The translations under genes were made by a program, and so were the position numbers. Under the pieces are notes generated by a model. It worked only from the letters and a program-made list of their open reading frames with translations. It had not been told where the DNA came from and did no database searches. A DNA stretch of 64,000 bases from Thiocapsa roseopersicina (GTDB taxonomy: Bacteria; Pseudomonadota; Gammaproteobacteria; Chromatiales; Chromatiaceae): NCBI RefSeq assembly GCF_900106925.1, contig NZ_FNNZ01000002.1, positions 1 through 64,000 on the forward strand, read 5' to 3'. How positions within the stretch are numbered: the first letter of the stretch is position 1; each line of letters begins with the position of its first letter. Positions 34,540 to 43,797 of the stretch are shown here, piece by piece.

Positions 34540-35816
34540 GCGGCGGGCTCCAATGCAGACAGAAAGCGTTCGAGGTCATCGGGCAGGGGCGACTCGACAC
34601 GGTGGGCTCGCTCGGCCCCTTCGAGTTGAAAGCTCAAGGCAGAGGCGTGCAAAAACAAGCGGGCCAATCCCTGAGCCTTGAGTGTGCGATTCGCGGTCTC
34701 GTCGCCGTACTTAGGGTCGCCCGCCAACGGGCTTCCCATATGAGCAGCGTGGACGCGGATCTGATGCGTACGTCCGGTGATCAGCTCGGCCTCGACCAGG
34801 GTGAGTACGCCCGAGTCCGAGCGGAAGCACCCCAAACGTCGAAACACCGTGCGCGCCGGCTTTCCGTCGTCCGGATCGACCTGGACCATCCGCTCGCCGC
34901 CCTGCAGCACGTTCTTCTTCAGCGGCGCGTCCACGCCCACTGTCGGGCGCTCCAGCTCCCCGACGATCAGTGCCAGATAGCGCTTGTCCATCCCGCCTTC
35001 GCGGATCAGCTCATGGAGCTCGCGCAGCGCACTGCGTCGCTTGCTGATGAGGATGCAGCCGGAGGTTTCGCGATCCAGGCGGTGGACCAGCTCCAGCTCG
35101 CGGCCGGGCCGCAGCTCGCGCAGGGATTCGATGAGACCGTAGCTGAGGCCGCTCCCGCCATGGACGGCGAGCCCGGCGGGCTTGTCGATCACCAGCAGAC
35201 GCTCGTCTTCGTAGAGCACGGCCTCCGCAAGCGGGGCGAGACGCGACGCCGGCACCCGGGCCTGCGTCCCCGGGAGGGCCGTGCGCACAGGCGGGATGCG
35301 CACCAGATCACCCGTGCGCAGGCGATGACTGGCCTTGACCCGACCCTTGTTGACGCGGACCTCGCCGCGTCGCATCACCCGATAGAGATGGCTGCGCGGT
35401 ACACCCTTGAGGTGGCGCAGGAGAAAGTTGTCGATGCGTTGCCCATCGGACTCGGCATCGACGCAGAGCACGCGTACGGCCGAATCATCCCGCGGTAGCG
35501 CAGGCTCGGGACGCGGACGCTCGGCAACCGCGGGCCTCGGGCCGGAGCGCTCGAGCTGTGTGCGTCCGGGTCCGGCACGCTTGGAGCCAGCCGGCTTGGA
35601 ACCGGTGGTTCCGGGGTCGGCCCTCCGGGAGACAGGGCTTTTCGGGCCGGCACCGGCGGAGGCACGACTCTTGGCCCCGGGGCTCCCGGCTGCAGCGCTC
35701 TTGGAGCCGCTGCGCTCGAAAGCCGGGCGACCCCGGGAGACATCACGGCCTCCTGCCGCGCGGGCGGGTGCATGCTTGCTCGGACGGCGATCGGCACGGG
35801 GATGGGATCGATTCAC
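34536..35816 (-). CDS. rluC: 23S rRNA pseudouridine synthase RluC with basic N-terminal extension
   Basis: RluC isomerises uridines 955, 2504 and 2580 of 23S rRNA. The core shows an S4 domain (GQRIDNFLLRHLKGVP, then VRVNKGRVK) and the RluA-family catalytic domain with HRLDRETSG (catalytic Asp), RTHQIRVHAAHMG and a terminal LFLHA. E. coli RluC has 319 residues, whereas a start at the GTG at 35816 gives 426 residues with about 115 extra N-terminal residues rich in Arg, Ser, Pro and Gly. Codon choice there looks coding, so I keep them. Alternatives are a GTG at 35471 (core only) or a longer start at 35945. Divergent from rne, as in many gammaproteobacteria. Confidence 0.88.
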   Translation of the reverse strand: MNRSHPRADRRPSKHAPARAAGGRDVSRGRPAFERSGSKSAAAGSPGAKSRASAGAGPKSPVSRRADPGTTGSKPAGSKRAGPGRTQLERSGPRPAVAERPRPEPALPRDDSAVRVLCVDAESDGQRIDNFLLRHLKGVPRSHLYRVMRRGEVRVNKGRVKASHRLRTGDLVRIPPVRTALPGTQARVPASRLAPLAEAVLYEDERLLVIDKPAGLAVHGGSGLSYGLIESLRELRPGRELELVHRLDRETSGCILISKRRSALRELHELIREGGMDKRYLALIVGELERPTVGVDAPLKKNVLQGGERMVQVDPDDGKPARTVFRRLGCFRSDSGVLTLVEAELITGRTHQIRVHAAHMGSPLAGDPKYGDETANRTLKAQGLARLFLHASALSFQLEGAERAHRVESPLPDDLERFLSALEPAA

Positions 35817-36404
35817 GAATGATGGCGCCTGCCTGGGTGGCTTAATTGATGCTAAATAAGGTTTACTGATACACTTGGATGCTTGCGCTGGCCCGCGGAA
35901 ACGCGATTTTTCCCGGAGCGGCGAGCGCAGCGAAGGGTCGGTCACGATGCCGGAGCGAGCGAGGCAACATCTCCTCGGAAGGCCCCGACCCCCATGCCGG
36001 CATCCGATGTCGAAGCAGGCCGATGTGCGGGATCTCGAGTGGTGTCGCGGACTCGTTACGTCGAGTGACCGCGCATTCTACACCCTGTGAGCGCCGCGCG
36101 CCTCGCACGACGACAGAACCAGCGCAGCCGGCGCCGACCTCGCCGCTCCCAGGATCGGCCCCTCCACACGGGCGGGCGGATCAGGTGCGAGTGCCCGATT
36201 GGGCGCTCGTCGACGACCAATCACTACTGATCACGCGCGTGCCCGTCAGGGTGGCCCAAGAGCCCGCCCGACCGGACGCTGCCGACGCCCTCGGGCCGAT
36301 TCGTCGGCCCGAGGGCGTCACGCCGAGCCGCCCGCGGTTTTGCCGGGGCGCACGGCGAGCAGTCCCCGAGACGGGAAACGCGTCGTGGTGCGGAAGACAA
36401 CCCT
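35817..36404. other. Divergent rluC-rne leader region
   Basis: About 590 bases between divergent genes. It should carry the promoters of both and a long rne 5' untranslated region, as known for E. coli rne. The only clear structure is the 16-bp hairpin at 36284-36319, listed separately. Short frames here have shadow composition. Confidence 0.6.
36284..36319 (+). promoter_or_regulatory. Strong TTCG-loop hairpin in the rne leader
   Basis: Perfect 16-base arms (GACGCCCTCGGGCCGA at 36284-36299, complement at 36304-36319) close the tetraloop TTCG. It lies 85 bases before the rne ATG and has no T-run, so an attenuating terminator is unlikely. In E. coli, hairpins in the rne leader let RNase E control its own mRNA; this may be the counterpart, by position only. 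Confidence 0.55.
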
Positions 36405-39400
36405 ATGAAACGCATGCTGATCAACGCAACTCAGCCCGAAGAGTTGCGTGTTGCGACCGTCGACGGTCAACAGCTCTACAATCTGGATATCGAGTCACCC
36501 GGTCGAGAGCAGAAAAAGGCCAATATTTACAAAGGCATCATCACCCGCGTCGAGCCCAGCCTCGAGGCTGCCTTCGTCGACTACGGCGCCGATCGGCACG
36601 GTTTCCTCCCGCTCAAGGAGATCGCGCGGGCCTACTTCGAGCCCGACAGCGTCAAACCCGGCTCGCGCGTCAGCATCAAGGAATCGGTGCGCGAGGGCCG
36701 CGAGGTCGTCGTCCAGATCGACAAGGAGGAGCGCGGCAACAAGGGCGCAGCACTCACGACCTTCATCTCGCTGGCCGGGCGTTATTTGGTGCTGATGCCC
36801 AACAACCCGCGCGCCGGCGGGGTCTCGCGGCGCATCGAGGGGCAGGACCGCAGCGAGCTGCGCGACGCCATGAGCCAGCTCGAGATCCCCGAAGACATGG
36901 GCCTGATCGTGCGCACCGCGGGCGTGGGCAAGAACGTCGAGGAGCTCCAGTGGGATCTCGACTACCTGCTCCAGCTCTGGAAGGCGATCGAGACCTCGGC
37001 GCAAGACCGCAAGGCGCCCTTCCTCATCTATCAAGAGAGCGACGTCATCATCCGCTCGATCCGCGACTATCTGCGCGTGGACATCGGCGAGATCCTGATC
37101 GACAACAAGGCGGTCTTCGAGCGGGCCGAGAGCTTCATCCGCCAGGTGATGCCGAGCAATCTGAAGAAGCTCAAACTCTACCAGGACGAGGTCCCGCTCT
37201 TCACCCGCTATCAGATCGAGAGCCAGATCGAGTCGGCCTTCCAGCGCGAGGTGCGCCTGCCCTCGGGTGGCTCCATCGTGATCGACCACACCGAGGCGCT
37301 CACCTCCGTGGACATCAACTCGGCGCGCGCCACCAAGGGCGCGGACATCGAGGAGACCGCGCTCAACACCAACCTCGAGGCGGCCGACGAGATCGCACGC
37401 CAACTGCGTCTGCGTGACCTCGGCGGACTCTTCGTCATCGACTTCATCGACATGACGCCGCCGAAGAATCAGCGCGAGGTCGAGAATCGGCTGCGCGACG
37501 CGCTCAAGCACGACCGTGCCCGGGTGCAGGTCGCACGCATCTCGCGCTTCGGTCTACTGGAGATGTCGCGCCAGCGCCTGCGCCCGTCGCTCGGGGAATC
37601 CAGCCAGCAGGTCTGCCCGCGCTGCAAGGGTCAGGGGACAATCCGCGGGGTCGAGTCGCTCGCGCTGTCGATCCTGCGCATCGTCGAAGAAGAGGCGATG
37701 AAGGAGAGCACCCACCGTATCGTCGCCCAGCTGCCGGTGAGCGTCGCGACCTTTCTGCTCAACGAGAAGCGTCGCGGCATCCTGGAAATCGAGCAGCGCC
37801 AGGGTGTGGAGGTCCTGTTGCTTCCGAACGAGGCGCTCGAAACTCCGGAATACCAGATCGAGCGCGTCCGGACCCAGGATGCAGGCAAGCTCGTCCCGGA
37901 TCAGTCGAGCTACGAGCTAACCGCAGCCTCGGAGACCAAGATCGCCCCCTTCTACGCCAAGCTCGGTCAACCCGTGCAGGCCGAGGAGCCGGCGGTCAAG
38001 CAGGTCTCGCCGGCGACCCCGGTTCCCCAACGCTGGACGCCGACACCCCAGCCCGAAACACCCGTGCGTCGCGAGGCGGAGCGCGGCGAGCCCGAGAGCC
38101 TGCTCAAACGCATCTGGACCGGACTCTTCGCGCCGCGCCAGCCCGAGGCAGAGGCCCCCGCAACCCGCAAGCCAACCGCAGAGGAGCGTTCTGCGCCCGA
38201 GACCGCACCGCGTTCGCAGCAGCCTCGACACGCCGCCGATTCGGGCGAGCGCCGCAGCCAAAGCAGACCACCACAGACCCGTCGCGACGAATCGCCGAGG
38301 GACCGCGGGCGGCAGGAACAGGGTCGGCACAGCCGAGCGGCACCCGAGCAACAGACGCGTTCCGAGCCGAACCGCAGCCGGACCGACGGCGGACAGGTCA
38401 GTGAGGCCGTCTCGGCAGCAGATCCGACGCGACCCGAGACCGAGGAGCAGACCCAGGCCCGCCGCGACGGCGAGACACGCTCGCGCCGGGGAGGCTCGCG
38501 CGGACGCGGACGGCGTAGCTCCGGATCGAGCGAGGGCGGCCGTCCCACGGGCGAGGCATCGCGCGATCAGGAAACCCGCAGCGACGAGGGCTCCGGCGAG
38601 CGCAGCGAGGCTCGGCAGCGGGCCGAACGCCAAGGCGAAGAGACGCCGACGACCGGCAGCGATCGATCAGCCGCGCCGTCGCGCGGAAGTCGGCCTGAAG
38701 ATCATCCGCTGATGATCGCACCCGTCGGCGAGACCGCCGTGCAGAACGGCGGAGCGGGCACAGCCTCGACGGATTCGATCGATCGCGGACGTCCGGCAGG
38801 ACGTGCCGAGGAGGCGCACCTCGGCGAACACCCCGAGGGTACGGACAACGCCTCGGACGACACCTCCGACACCGGCACCGAGCCGGGGCAAGACGGCAAT
38901 GCCGCACCGGCCGGCGAACGGCCGCGGTCCTCGCGTCGTCGTCGCGGCGGGCGCAATCGCCGACGCTCTTCGGCCGGCTCAGAGGCAAAGGAGGGCGCAG
39001 CGGACGAGGGCGGAAGCACCGAAGGCGCTTCGGATCCGACCGCGGACCCAATGCCCCCGCAGCCGCACGATCGGCCTGCGGCGCACGCGGGATCGATCGA
39101 GGCGGCCTCGACACCGCGCGAGCATCGACCTGACCGACATGTCCGCGAAGGCGCGGTCGTCTCGCAGGGCGAAAGCACGCGCAAGGAGCCTCGACCGGAC
39201 GGATCGAGCGCCGAGGCAACGATGCCGAGCGAGCGAACCGCACCGATCGTGCATGAGGCTCCCGCCGGCGAGCCGACCGCGCCGATCAAGCATGAGGCCC
39301 CGATAAGCGAGCCGACCGCACCGGTCAAGCACGAGGCCCCGGCGAGCGAGCCGACGGCCACGACGCCTCGCGAGGCGCCTGTCGCCGAGACGGCCCAACC

Positions 39401-39590
39401 TCGGACGCCGGCCGATCCCCCGGTCGGAGCCGGCGCGCATCGCGATGGGACCGAAGGCGTCCAGAGCGAACGCAGTGCATCGGCGGGCACCGACGATCGG
39501 TCGCCGCCGCAGCCCGAGCCTGTCGCGCCGACACCCGCCGGGGGAGCGGCCACGACGTCCGAGCCGATCGAACCGAAAAGCGGCACCTAA
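36405..39590 (+). CDS. rne: Ribonuclease E
   Basis: 1061-residue endoribonuclease, scaffold of the RNA degradosome, close to E. coli length (1061). The catalytic half (about 1-520) has the S1 domain ([22 protein letters not shown]), the 5' sensor region, the DNase-like domain with VIDFIDM carrying the first metal-binding Asp, and the zinc link CPRCKGQG with Cys404 and Cys407, exactly the E. coli numbering. The C-terminal half (about 520-1061) is disordered, with Arg-rich segments ([24 protein letters not shown]) as RNA-binding stretches and a 39-base tandem repeat near the end. The starting MKRMLINA is typical. The stop TAA lies in repeat copy G. Confidence 0.96.
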   Translation: MKRMLINATQPEELRVATVDGQQLYNLDIESPGREQKKANIYKGIITRVEPSLEAAFVDYGADRHGFLPLKEIARAYFEPDSVKPGSRVSIKESVREGREVVVQIDKEERGNKGAALTTFISLAGRYLVLMPNNPRAGGVSRRIEGQDRSELRDAMSQLEIPEDMGLIVRTAGVGKNVEELQWDLDYLLQLWKAIETSAQDRKAPFLIYQESDVIIRSIRDYLRVDIGEILIDNKAVFERAESFIRQVMPSNLKKLKLYQDEVPLFTRYQIESQIESAFQREVRLPSGGSIVIDHTEALTSVDINSARATKGADIEETALNTNLEAADEIARQLRLRDLGGLFVIDFIDMTPPKNQREVENRLRDALKHDRARVQVARISRFGLLEMSRQRLRPSLGESSQQVCPRCKGQGTIRGVESLALSILRIVEEEAMKESTHRIVAQLPVSVATFLLNEKRRGILEIEQRQGVEVLLLPNEALETPEYQIERVRTQDAGKLVPDQSSYELTAASETKIAPFYAKLGQPVQAEEPAVKQVSPATPVPQRWTPTPQPETPVRREAERGEPESLLKRIWTGLFAPRQPEAEAPATRKPTAEERSAPETAPRSQQPRHAADSGERRSQSRPPQTRRDESPRDRGRQEQGRHSRAAPEQQTRSEPNRSRTDGGQVSEAVSAADPTRPETEEQTQARRDGETRSRRGGSRGRGRRSSGSSEGGRPTGEASRDQETRSDEGSGERSEARQRAERQGEETPTTGSDRSAAPSRGSRPEDHPLMIAPVGETAVQNGGAGTASTDSIDRGRPAGRAEEAHLGEHPEGTDNASDDTSDTGTEPGQDGNAAPAGERPRSSRRRRGGRNRRRSSAGSEAKEGAADEGGSTEGASDPTADPMPPQPHDRPAAHAGSIEAASTPREHRPDRHVREGAVVSQGESTRKEPRPDGSSAEATMPSERTAPIVHEAPAGEPTAPIKHEAPISEPTAPVKHEAPASEPTATTPREAPVAETAQPRTPADPPVGAGAHRDGTEGVQSERSASAGTDDRSPPQPEPVAPTPAGGAATTSEPIEPKSGT
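39252..39368 (+). repeat. Three tandem 39-bp units inside rne
   Basis: Units at 39252-39290, 39291-39329 and 39330-39368 encode 13-residue repeats of the form HEAPxxEPTAPxK, followed by a degenerate fourth. They lie in the disordered acidic/proline-rich tail of RNase E and keep the frame, so copy number can change without breaking the gene. Confidence 0.8.
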
Positions 39591-39671
39591 ACCGCGTCCG
39601 GAGCGAGATGCTTATTCGCGAGTGAGATCGACGTTTGGTGCATCCACGACCTTTAGCGGGGACGCGGTTTA
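39588..39671. repeat. Dispersed TIR element, copy G (84 bp)
   Basis: Ends TAAACCGCGTCC (39588-39599) and GGACGCGGTTTA (39660-39671), perfect 12-base inverted repeats. Its first triplet TAA is the rne stop codon. The interior aligns loosely with copy E in the same orientation (shared TGAGATCGACG), so it is a diverged subfamily-1 member. A T-rich run follows. Confidence 0.78.
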
Positions 39672-39693
39672 AAAGGATATATTTTTTAATAGC

Positions 39694-39779
39694 TTAAACT
39701 GCGCCGACTCCAACGGTCGTTAGATCTGCCGGGGCCGATCCCATCCGAAAACATCGCATACCGCGCCGGGCGCGGTTTG
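39694..39779. repeat. Dispersed TIR element, copy F (86 bp)
   Basis: Begins TTAAACTGCGCC and ends GGCGCGGTTTG, one substitution in the left arm. Subfamily 1 with interior GGGGCCGATCCCATCC and the extra inner arm ACCGCGCC next to the right end. It lies 22 bases after copy G, forming a back-to-back pair between rne and the sulfotransferase gene. Confidence 0.8.
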
Positions 39780-39879
39780 ACCGCGCAGCAGTCGTGGATC
39801 CGCGTCCTCGCGCGGCGCGGATCAACCGACCGAAAGCGCCTGAAACCGTCAACGCAGGATCCGGCTCATCGGGGTCATC

Positions 39880-41160
39880 ATGCTCGGACTGTTTTTCGAG
39901 AGCCTGACCGATTTAATCCGTCTGACCTATCGGACATTCGTACCGGCTCCGGGCCGTCCCCGGCCCAGCGCCAAACGCATGCTGGTGATGAGCGGATTCA
40001 TTCCGCTCTTCGCACTTGTCCAAGGGATTCACTGGATCGGCTTCCTGCTCGACGAGATCTTCTACCGCGGCTATCGCCGTGTCGCGGTCCGCGAGCCGCT
40101 GTTCGTGCTCGGGGTACCCCGCAGCGGGACCACCTATCTTCATCGCGTCATCGCGCAGGACACCGCGCTGACGACCTTCTCGACCTGGGAATGTCTCTTC
40201 GCACCTTCGGTGACGCAACGGCGTTTCTGGCTCGGCCTCGGGCGGATCGATGCGCGCGTCGGTCGCCCCCTCGGGCGGATGCTCGACTGGATCGAGCGAC
40301 ACGCCTTCAAGGGCCTCGATGCGGTCCACGCCATGCGCTTGAGCGACCCGGAGGAGGACTACTTCGCGCTCATGCCCGTGCTGGCCTGCTTCATCCTCGT
40401 TCTGCCCTTCCCGCACTCGGATCTGTTGTGGCGCATGGGCCTGTTCGACCGGGACATGCCGGAAGCACGGCGCGCACGGTTGATGGACTTCTATCATCGG
40501 TGCCTGCAGCGACATCTTTACGTCCAGGGTCCCGAGAAGCGGCTCTTGTCGAAGAATGCCGCCTTCGCCCCGCTGGCCGGCAGTCTCGCGGCGCGCTTCC
40601 CGGACGCTCGCTTCATCGTCTGTCTGCGCGAACCGCACGCCACGCTCCCGTCTCAGCTGAGCTCGCTCGCGGCCGGAATCGACTTCTTCGATGTCCTGTC
40701 AGCGACCCCCGATTTTCGCGAGCGCTTGACCGAGCAACTGGGCTTCTACTACAAGAATCTGGAAAGGGCCTTGGGAGAACTTCCCGAGGAGCGTTGCGTA
40801 TGGGTTACGATGCGCGCGTTGCAGTCGGACCCGGCGTGTCGGATGCCTGACATCTATGCGCAGCTCGGGCTCCCGGCGAGCTCGGAATTCCGCGCAGCAA
40901 TCGCTCGCCACGCGGCCGAGGCCGGAACCTACCGAAGCGCTCACGGCTACAGTCTGGAGCAGTTCGGACTCTCTCGAGGGGACGTCGATCGCGATCCGGG
41001 ACCCGTCTTCGCGCGGCTTGCCGCTCGGTCGGCATGGACCGCGGCCGATGCATCGTCGATGCACCCGGGGGCGAGACCCGGCGACGATCCCATGGGCTTA
41101 TCCTCAACCAGGACACCCGTGCGCCATGCTGAACCTATCCACTGCGGGGACCAGTGTTAG
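39880..41160 (+). CDS. PAPS-dependent sulfotransferase family protein
   Basis: 426 residues. Sulfotransferases move sulfate from PAPS to a hydroxyl or amine of a lipid, sugar or other acceptor. The 5'-phosphosulfate loop is GVPRSGTTYLHRV (about 79-91) and the 3'-phosphate binding region FIVCLREP lies about 240-250. The N-terminal 70 residues include a hydrophobic stretch (MSGFIPLFALVQGIHWIGFLL), so it may sit at the membrane. The last 40 residues are low-complexity and overlap the start of the glycosyltransferase gene by 35 bases. With a glycosyltransferase and deacetylase following in overlapping order, a sulfated glycolipid or glycan is a reasonable guess, but the acceptor is unknown. Confidence 0.85.
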   Translation: MLGLFFESLTDLIRLTYRTFVPAPGRPRPSAKRMLVMSGFIPLFALVQGIHWIGFLLDEIFYRGYRRVAVREPLFVLGVPRSGTTYLHRVIAQDTALTTFSTWECLFAPSVTQRRFWLGLGRIDARVGRPLGRMLDWIERHAFKGLDAVHAMRLSDPEEDYFALMPVLACFILVLPFPHSDLLWRMGLFDRDMPEARRARLMDFYHRCLQRHLYVQGPEKRLLSKNAAFAPLAGSLAARFPDARFIVCLREPHATLPSQLSSLAAGIDFFDVLSATPDFRERLTEQLGFYYKNLERALGELPEERCVWVTMRALQSDPACRMPDIYAQLGLPASSEFRAAIARHAAEAGTYRSAHGYSLEQFGLSRGDVDRDPGPVFARLAARSAWTAADASSMHPGARPGDDPMGLSSTRTPVRHAEPIHCGDQC

Positions 41161-42289
41161 GACACCCGTGCAACCCTGCACCGCCGAGCTGCGCGTTGCC
41201 ATCGTGTCCGACGCCGCACCCGAGCGCAACGGTGTGGGTGCCTATTATCGCGACCTCGCCGACCATCTCAGAGGCGCCGGGGTTCGCGTCGATTTGGTGG
41301 CCCCGCGCTGTCGCGCGGGATCCTGGTCCGGAGGTCTGACACTCCCGCTGCCCGGCGACCCGACGCAGAAGATCGTCTTGCCAGCCCCTTGGCTCGTGAG
41401 CCGACGCCTCGATCGCCTGCGCCCGAACGTCGTCATCGTCCCGACTCCCGGCCCGTTCGGCATGCTCGGAATGCACTTGGCCGAGCGCTGCGGGGCGTCG
41501 CTGGTGGTCGGATTCCATACCCATTTCGAGGCGCTGACGACGCTGTTCCAGGACTGGGGTTTCGGCGCACGCATCGCCAACGGATACCTCGCTGCCTGTC
41601 ATCGGCTGCTCTTCGGCAAGAGCGATCTGGTTTTGGCAAACTCGGAAGAGATGATGGGGGTGGCGCGATCGATCGGCGCGCGCCGCGTCAGCCTCATGGC
41701 AACCCCGATCCCGCGGCGGTTTCTCGACGTGCCGCCTGTCCCCGCGCGCAGGCACGTCGCTCGCGTGCTTTTCGCCGGGCGTCTGGCACCGGAGAAGAAT
41801 CTGGACGCCATCGTCGCGGCAGCGCGTCGACTCCCGGACATCGAGTTCCTGATCGTCGGCGACGGCCCCCTGCGCTCGTGGGTCGAGGAGCAGTGCCGAG
41901 GCTTGCCCAACCTCGGACATTCCGGCTGGGTCAGCCGCAGTCGGGTCATGGCCCTGATCGACGAGATGGACGCCTTGATCCTGCCCTCGACGGTCGAGTC
42001 GTTCGGCACCATTGCGCTCGAGGCGATGGCGCGGGCACGCCCGGTGCTGGTGTCCTCGGCCTGCGGCATCCTGAGCTGGGATCTACTGAGCCGAGGCATC
42101 TTCCGAATCCAAGAGGGCGAGCACCTTGCCGATGCCTTGGCGCGGCTGCGTGACCTGGACCCGGCCATCCGCGAGCGCAAGGCGCGTCTGGGACGCGAAG
42201 GCGCTCGGGAGATCAACCAGCGCAACCTGCAACATTGGCTCGCCGTCCTATCGGGCGACTATGCCGAAACAGTCGATGTCAAACGCTGA
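41126..42289 (+). CDS. GT4-family glycosyltransferase
   Basis: 387-residue GT-B fold glycosyltransferase. The N-terminal domain begins RVAIVSDAAPERNGVGAYYR and contains a GFHTHFEAL block typical of alpha-mannosyl/glucosyl-diglyceride enzymes. The C-terminal Glycos_transf_1 domain has FAGRLAPEKNLD (phosphate-binding Arg and Lys) and the nucleotide-sugar EX7E motif in ESFGTIALEAMARARPVL. The ATG at 41126 overlaps the sulfotransferase end; a later in-frame start near 41167 would avoid the overlap. It overlaps the next gene by 29 bases. The GT4 similarity to glycolipid mannosyltransferases suggests a lipid acceptor; sugar and acceptor are not proven. Confidence 0.88.
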   Translation: MLNLSTAGTSVRTPVQPCTAELRVAIVSDAAPERNGVGAYYRDLADHLRGAGVRVDLVAPRCRAGSWSGGLTLPLPGDPTQKIVLPAPWLVSRRLDRLRPNVVIVPTPGPFGMLGMHLAERCGASLVVGFHTHFEALTTLFQDWGFGARIANGYLAACHRLLFGKSDLVLANSEEMMGVARSIGARRVSLMATPIPRRFLDVPPVPARRHVARVLFAGRLAPEKNLDAIVAAARRLPDIEFLIVGDGPLRSWVEEQCRGLPNLGHSGWVSRSRVMALIDEMDALILPSTVESFGTIALEAMARARPVLVSSACGILSWDLLSRGIFRIQEGEHLADALARLRDLDPAIRERKARLGREGAREINQRNLQHWLAVLSGDYAETVDVKR

Positions 42290-43013
42290 GCCCACAACCG
42301 GCTCAAGCGCCGGACAGATCCGCGCGCTGGTCTCGGTGCACGACGTCATGCCCGAGACCCTGCCGCAGGTCGAGCGCATCCTGGCTCTGCTCGACGCCGA
42401 AGGGATCGCGCCTGTCACTCTGCTGGTGGTTCCCGGTGCCGGCTGGAGCAGCGAGGGGATCGAGCGGCTGCGCGGATACCAGGCGAGGGGCTGCGAGCTT
42501 GCCGGCCACGGCTGGGTCCACCGCGTGGAGCGCGTCACCGGATTCGCGCATCGCGTGCATTCGCATGTCATCTCGCGCAATGTCGCCGAGCACCTCGCGC
42601 TCGACCGGATCGGCATCCAAAACCTGATCGCGCGCTGCCACGCCTGGTTCGTCGACCGGGGCCTCGGTGCTCCGGCGCTCTATTGCCCGCCGGCCTGGGC
42701 GATGGGCCCCATTCCGCGCACGACGCTCGCAAGCCTGCCGTTCACACGCTATGAATTATTCAGCGGTGTCCTCTCGGCCCAAACCGGACGGATGCATCCG
42801 GTCCCGCTCACCGGCTACGAGGCGGATACCGCCCTACGCACCCTGGCCATCCGGAACTGGAACCAGCTCAATCGTCGGCGCGCCGCCCGGCGGGGCTGGA
42901 TCCGCATCGGGATCCATCCCCACGACCTCGACCTGCGCCTCGCCGAGGATCTGCGTCGGGACCTTCGCCACTTTCGGTCTCATGCCGGTTACTCCGAGGT
43001 CGGTGCGGGCTAA
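42261..43013 (+). CDS. DUF2334 polysaccharide deacetylase-like protein
   Basis: 250-residue protein of the carbohydrate esterase 4-like DUF2334 family. Motifs: SVHDVMPETL (Asp/His metal site start), ELAGHGWVHR (His-x3-His-like second metal site), YCPPAWAMG, and a late WIRIGIHPHDLDL with a His-Pro-His. It has no signal peptide, so it acts in the cytoplasm, perhaps on a lipid-linked sugar. The ATG at 42261 overlaps the glycosyltransferase; a second ATG at 42276 is equally possible. The stop TAA (43011-43013) is the first triplet of repeat copy H. Third gene of a tightly overlapping trio. Confidence 0.8.
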   Translation: MPKQSMSNAEPTTGSSAGQIRALVSVHDVMPETLPQVERILALLDAEGIAPVTLLVVPGAGWSSEGIERLRGYQARGCELAGHGWVHRVERVTGFAHRVHSHVISRNVAEHLALDRIGIQNLIARCHAWFVDRGLGAPALYCPPAWAMGPIPRTTLASLPFTRYELFSGVLSAQTGRMHPVPLTGYEADTALRTLAIRNWNQLNRRRAARRGWIRIGIHPHDLDLRLAEDLRRDLRHFRSHAGYSEVGAG

Positions 43014-43120
43014 ACCGCGTCGACCGCGCCTCGTTCGTATTGCAATTTCTTGTTTTCCTTCGTGTCCTTTGCGCCTTTGCGGTTCCGAACGCCGGATTCA
43101 GGCTCAAGGACGCGGTCTAA
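43011..43120. repeat. Dispersed TIR element, copy H (about 110 bp, with inserted common repeat)
   Basis: Ends TAAACCGCGTC and GACGCGGTCTAA (one mismatch). The left TAA is the stop codon of the DUF2334 gene; the right CTA read on the minus strand is the TAG stop of the tyrosine phosphatase. It is longer than the other copies, and its middle carries the TTCGTGTCCTTTGCGCC-type sequence found dispersed in many unrelated genomes. Convergent genes meet here, so a two-way terminator role is likely. Confidence 0.75.
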
Positions 43121-43623
43121 ACGAGATGCCGCTGCAGCAGATCCTCCAACAGCCCTTGAGATGCCGCCTCGACCAGATCGAAGACCTGATCGAAACCGCG
43201 CGCTCCTCCGTAATAGGGATCGGGCACGTCCCGCACCCCGAGATCGGGTGCAAACTCCATAAAGAGCCGCAGCTTGGACTCCATCCCCGCGGGACAAAGG
43301 CTCGCCAGGATGCGGTAGTTGTCCCGATCCATCGCCAGCACATAGTCGAAGGACTCGAAATCGGCGGGCTCGGCGAGACGGGCACGCAGATCGCCGATAT
43401 CGATCCCGCGCTCGAGCGCGGTCGCACGCGCGCGCCGATCGGGCGGCTCACCGACGTGATAGGCATGGGTGCCGGCGGAATCAATCTCCACGCGATGCGA
43501 CAAGCCCCGCGCGACGACCAGCTGTCGAAAGACACCGTGCGCCGTGGGGGAGCGACAGATATTGCCCATGCACACGAAAAGCACCCTGACCTTCTGCGAT
43601 TCAGCCTGTTTGGATTCACTCAT
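43117..43623 (-). CDS. Low-molecular-weight protein tyrosine phosphatase
   Basis: 168-residue cytosolic phosphatase. The active-site loop is CMGNICRS with nucleophile Cys18 and Arg24, followed by PTAHGVF; the general acid Asp is in VPDPYYGG (about 131). Length and order match the LMW-PTP family (Wzb/Etp-like), which often dephosphorylates polysaccharide-export tyrosine kinases. No such kinase lies nearby, but the preceding glycan genes make a surface-polysaccharide role possible. The ATG at 43623 starts MSESKQAESQK. Convergent with the DUF2334 gene; the stop lies in repeat copy H. Confidence 0.93.
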   Translation of the reverse strand: MSESKQAESQKVRVLFVCMGNICRSPTAHGVFRQLVVARGLSHRVEIDSAGTHAYHVGEPPDRRARATALERGIDIGDLRARLAEPADFESFDYVLAMDRDNYRILASLCPAGMESKLRLFMEFAPDLGVRDVPDPYYGGARGFDQVFDLVEAASQGLLEDLLQRHLV

Positions 43624-43797
43624 GATGGTCTTGCCCCGACGAAGTCGATCATGGCTGGTATGATATACCGGCCTCTTACGAATATTTCGGTGCAGTGCCG
43701 ATCCTGCGCAAGGCGCAGCAGCGCCCGGGTCCCGGCGACGGGACCGCGGGGCCGCAGGTCGACTCGAGCACCGGATTAACTGAAGGACGCGGCTTCG

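Noticed and set aside
43624-43797. TATGAT near 43660 as promoter of the SPOR gene
   Set aside because: The nearest -35-like hexamer is about 22 bases away, too far for a sigma-70 promoter, so I do not list it.
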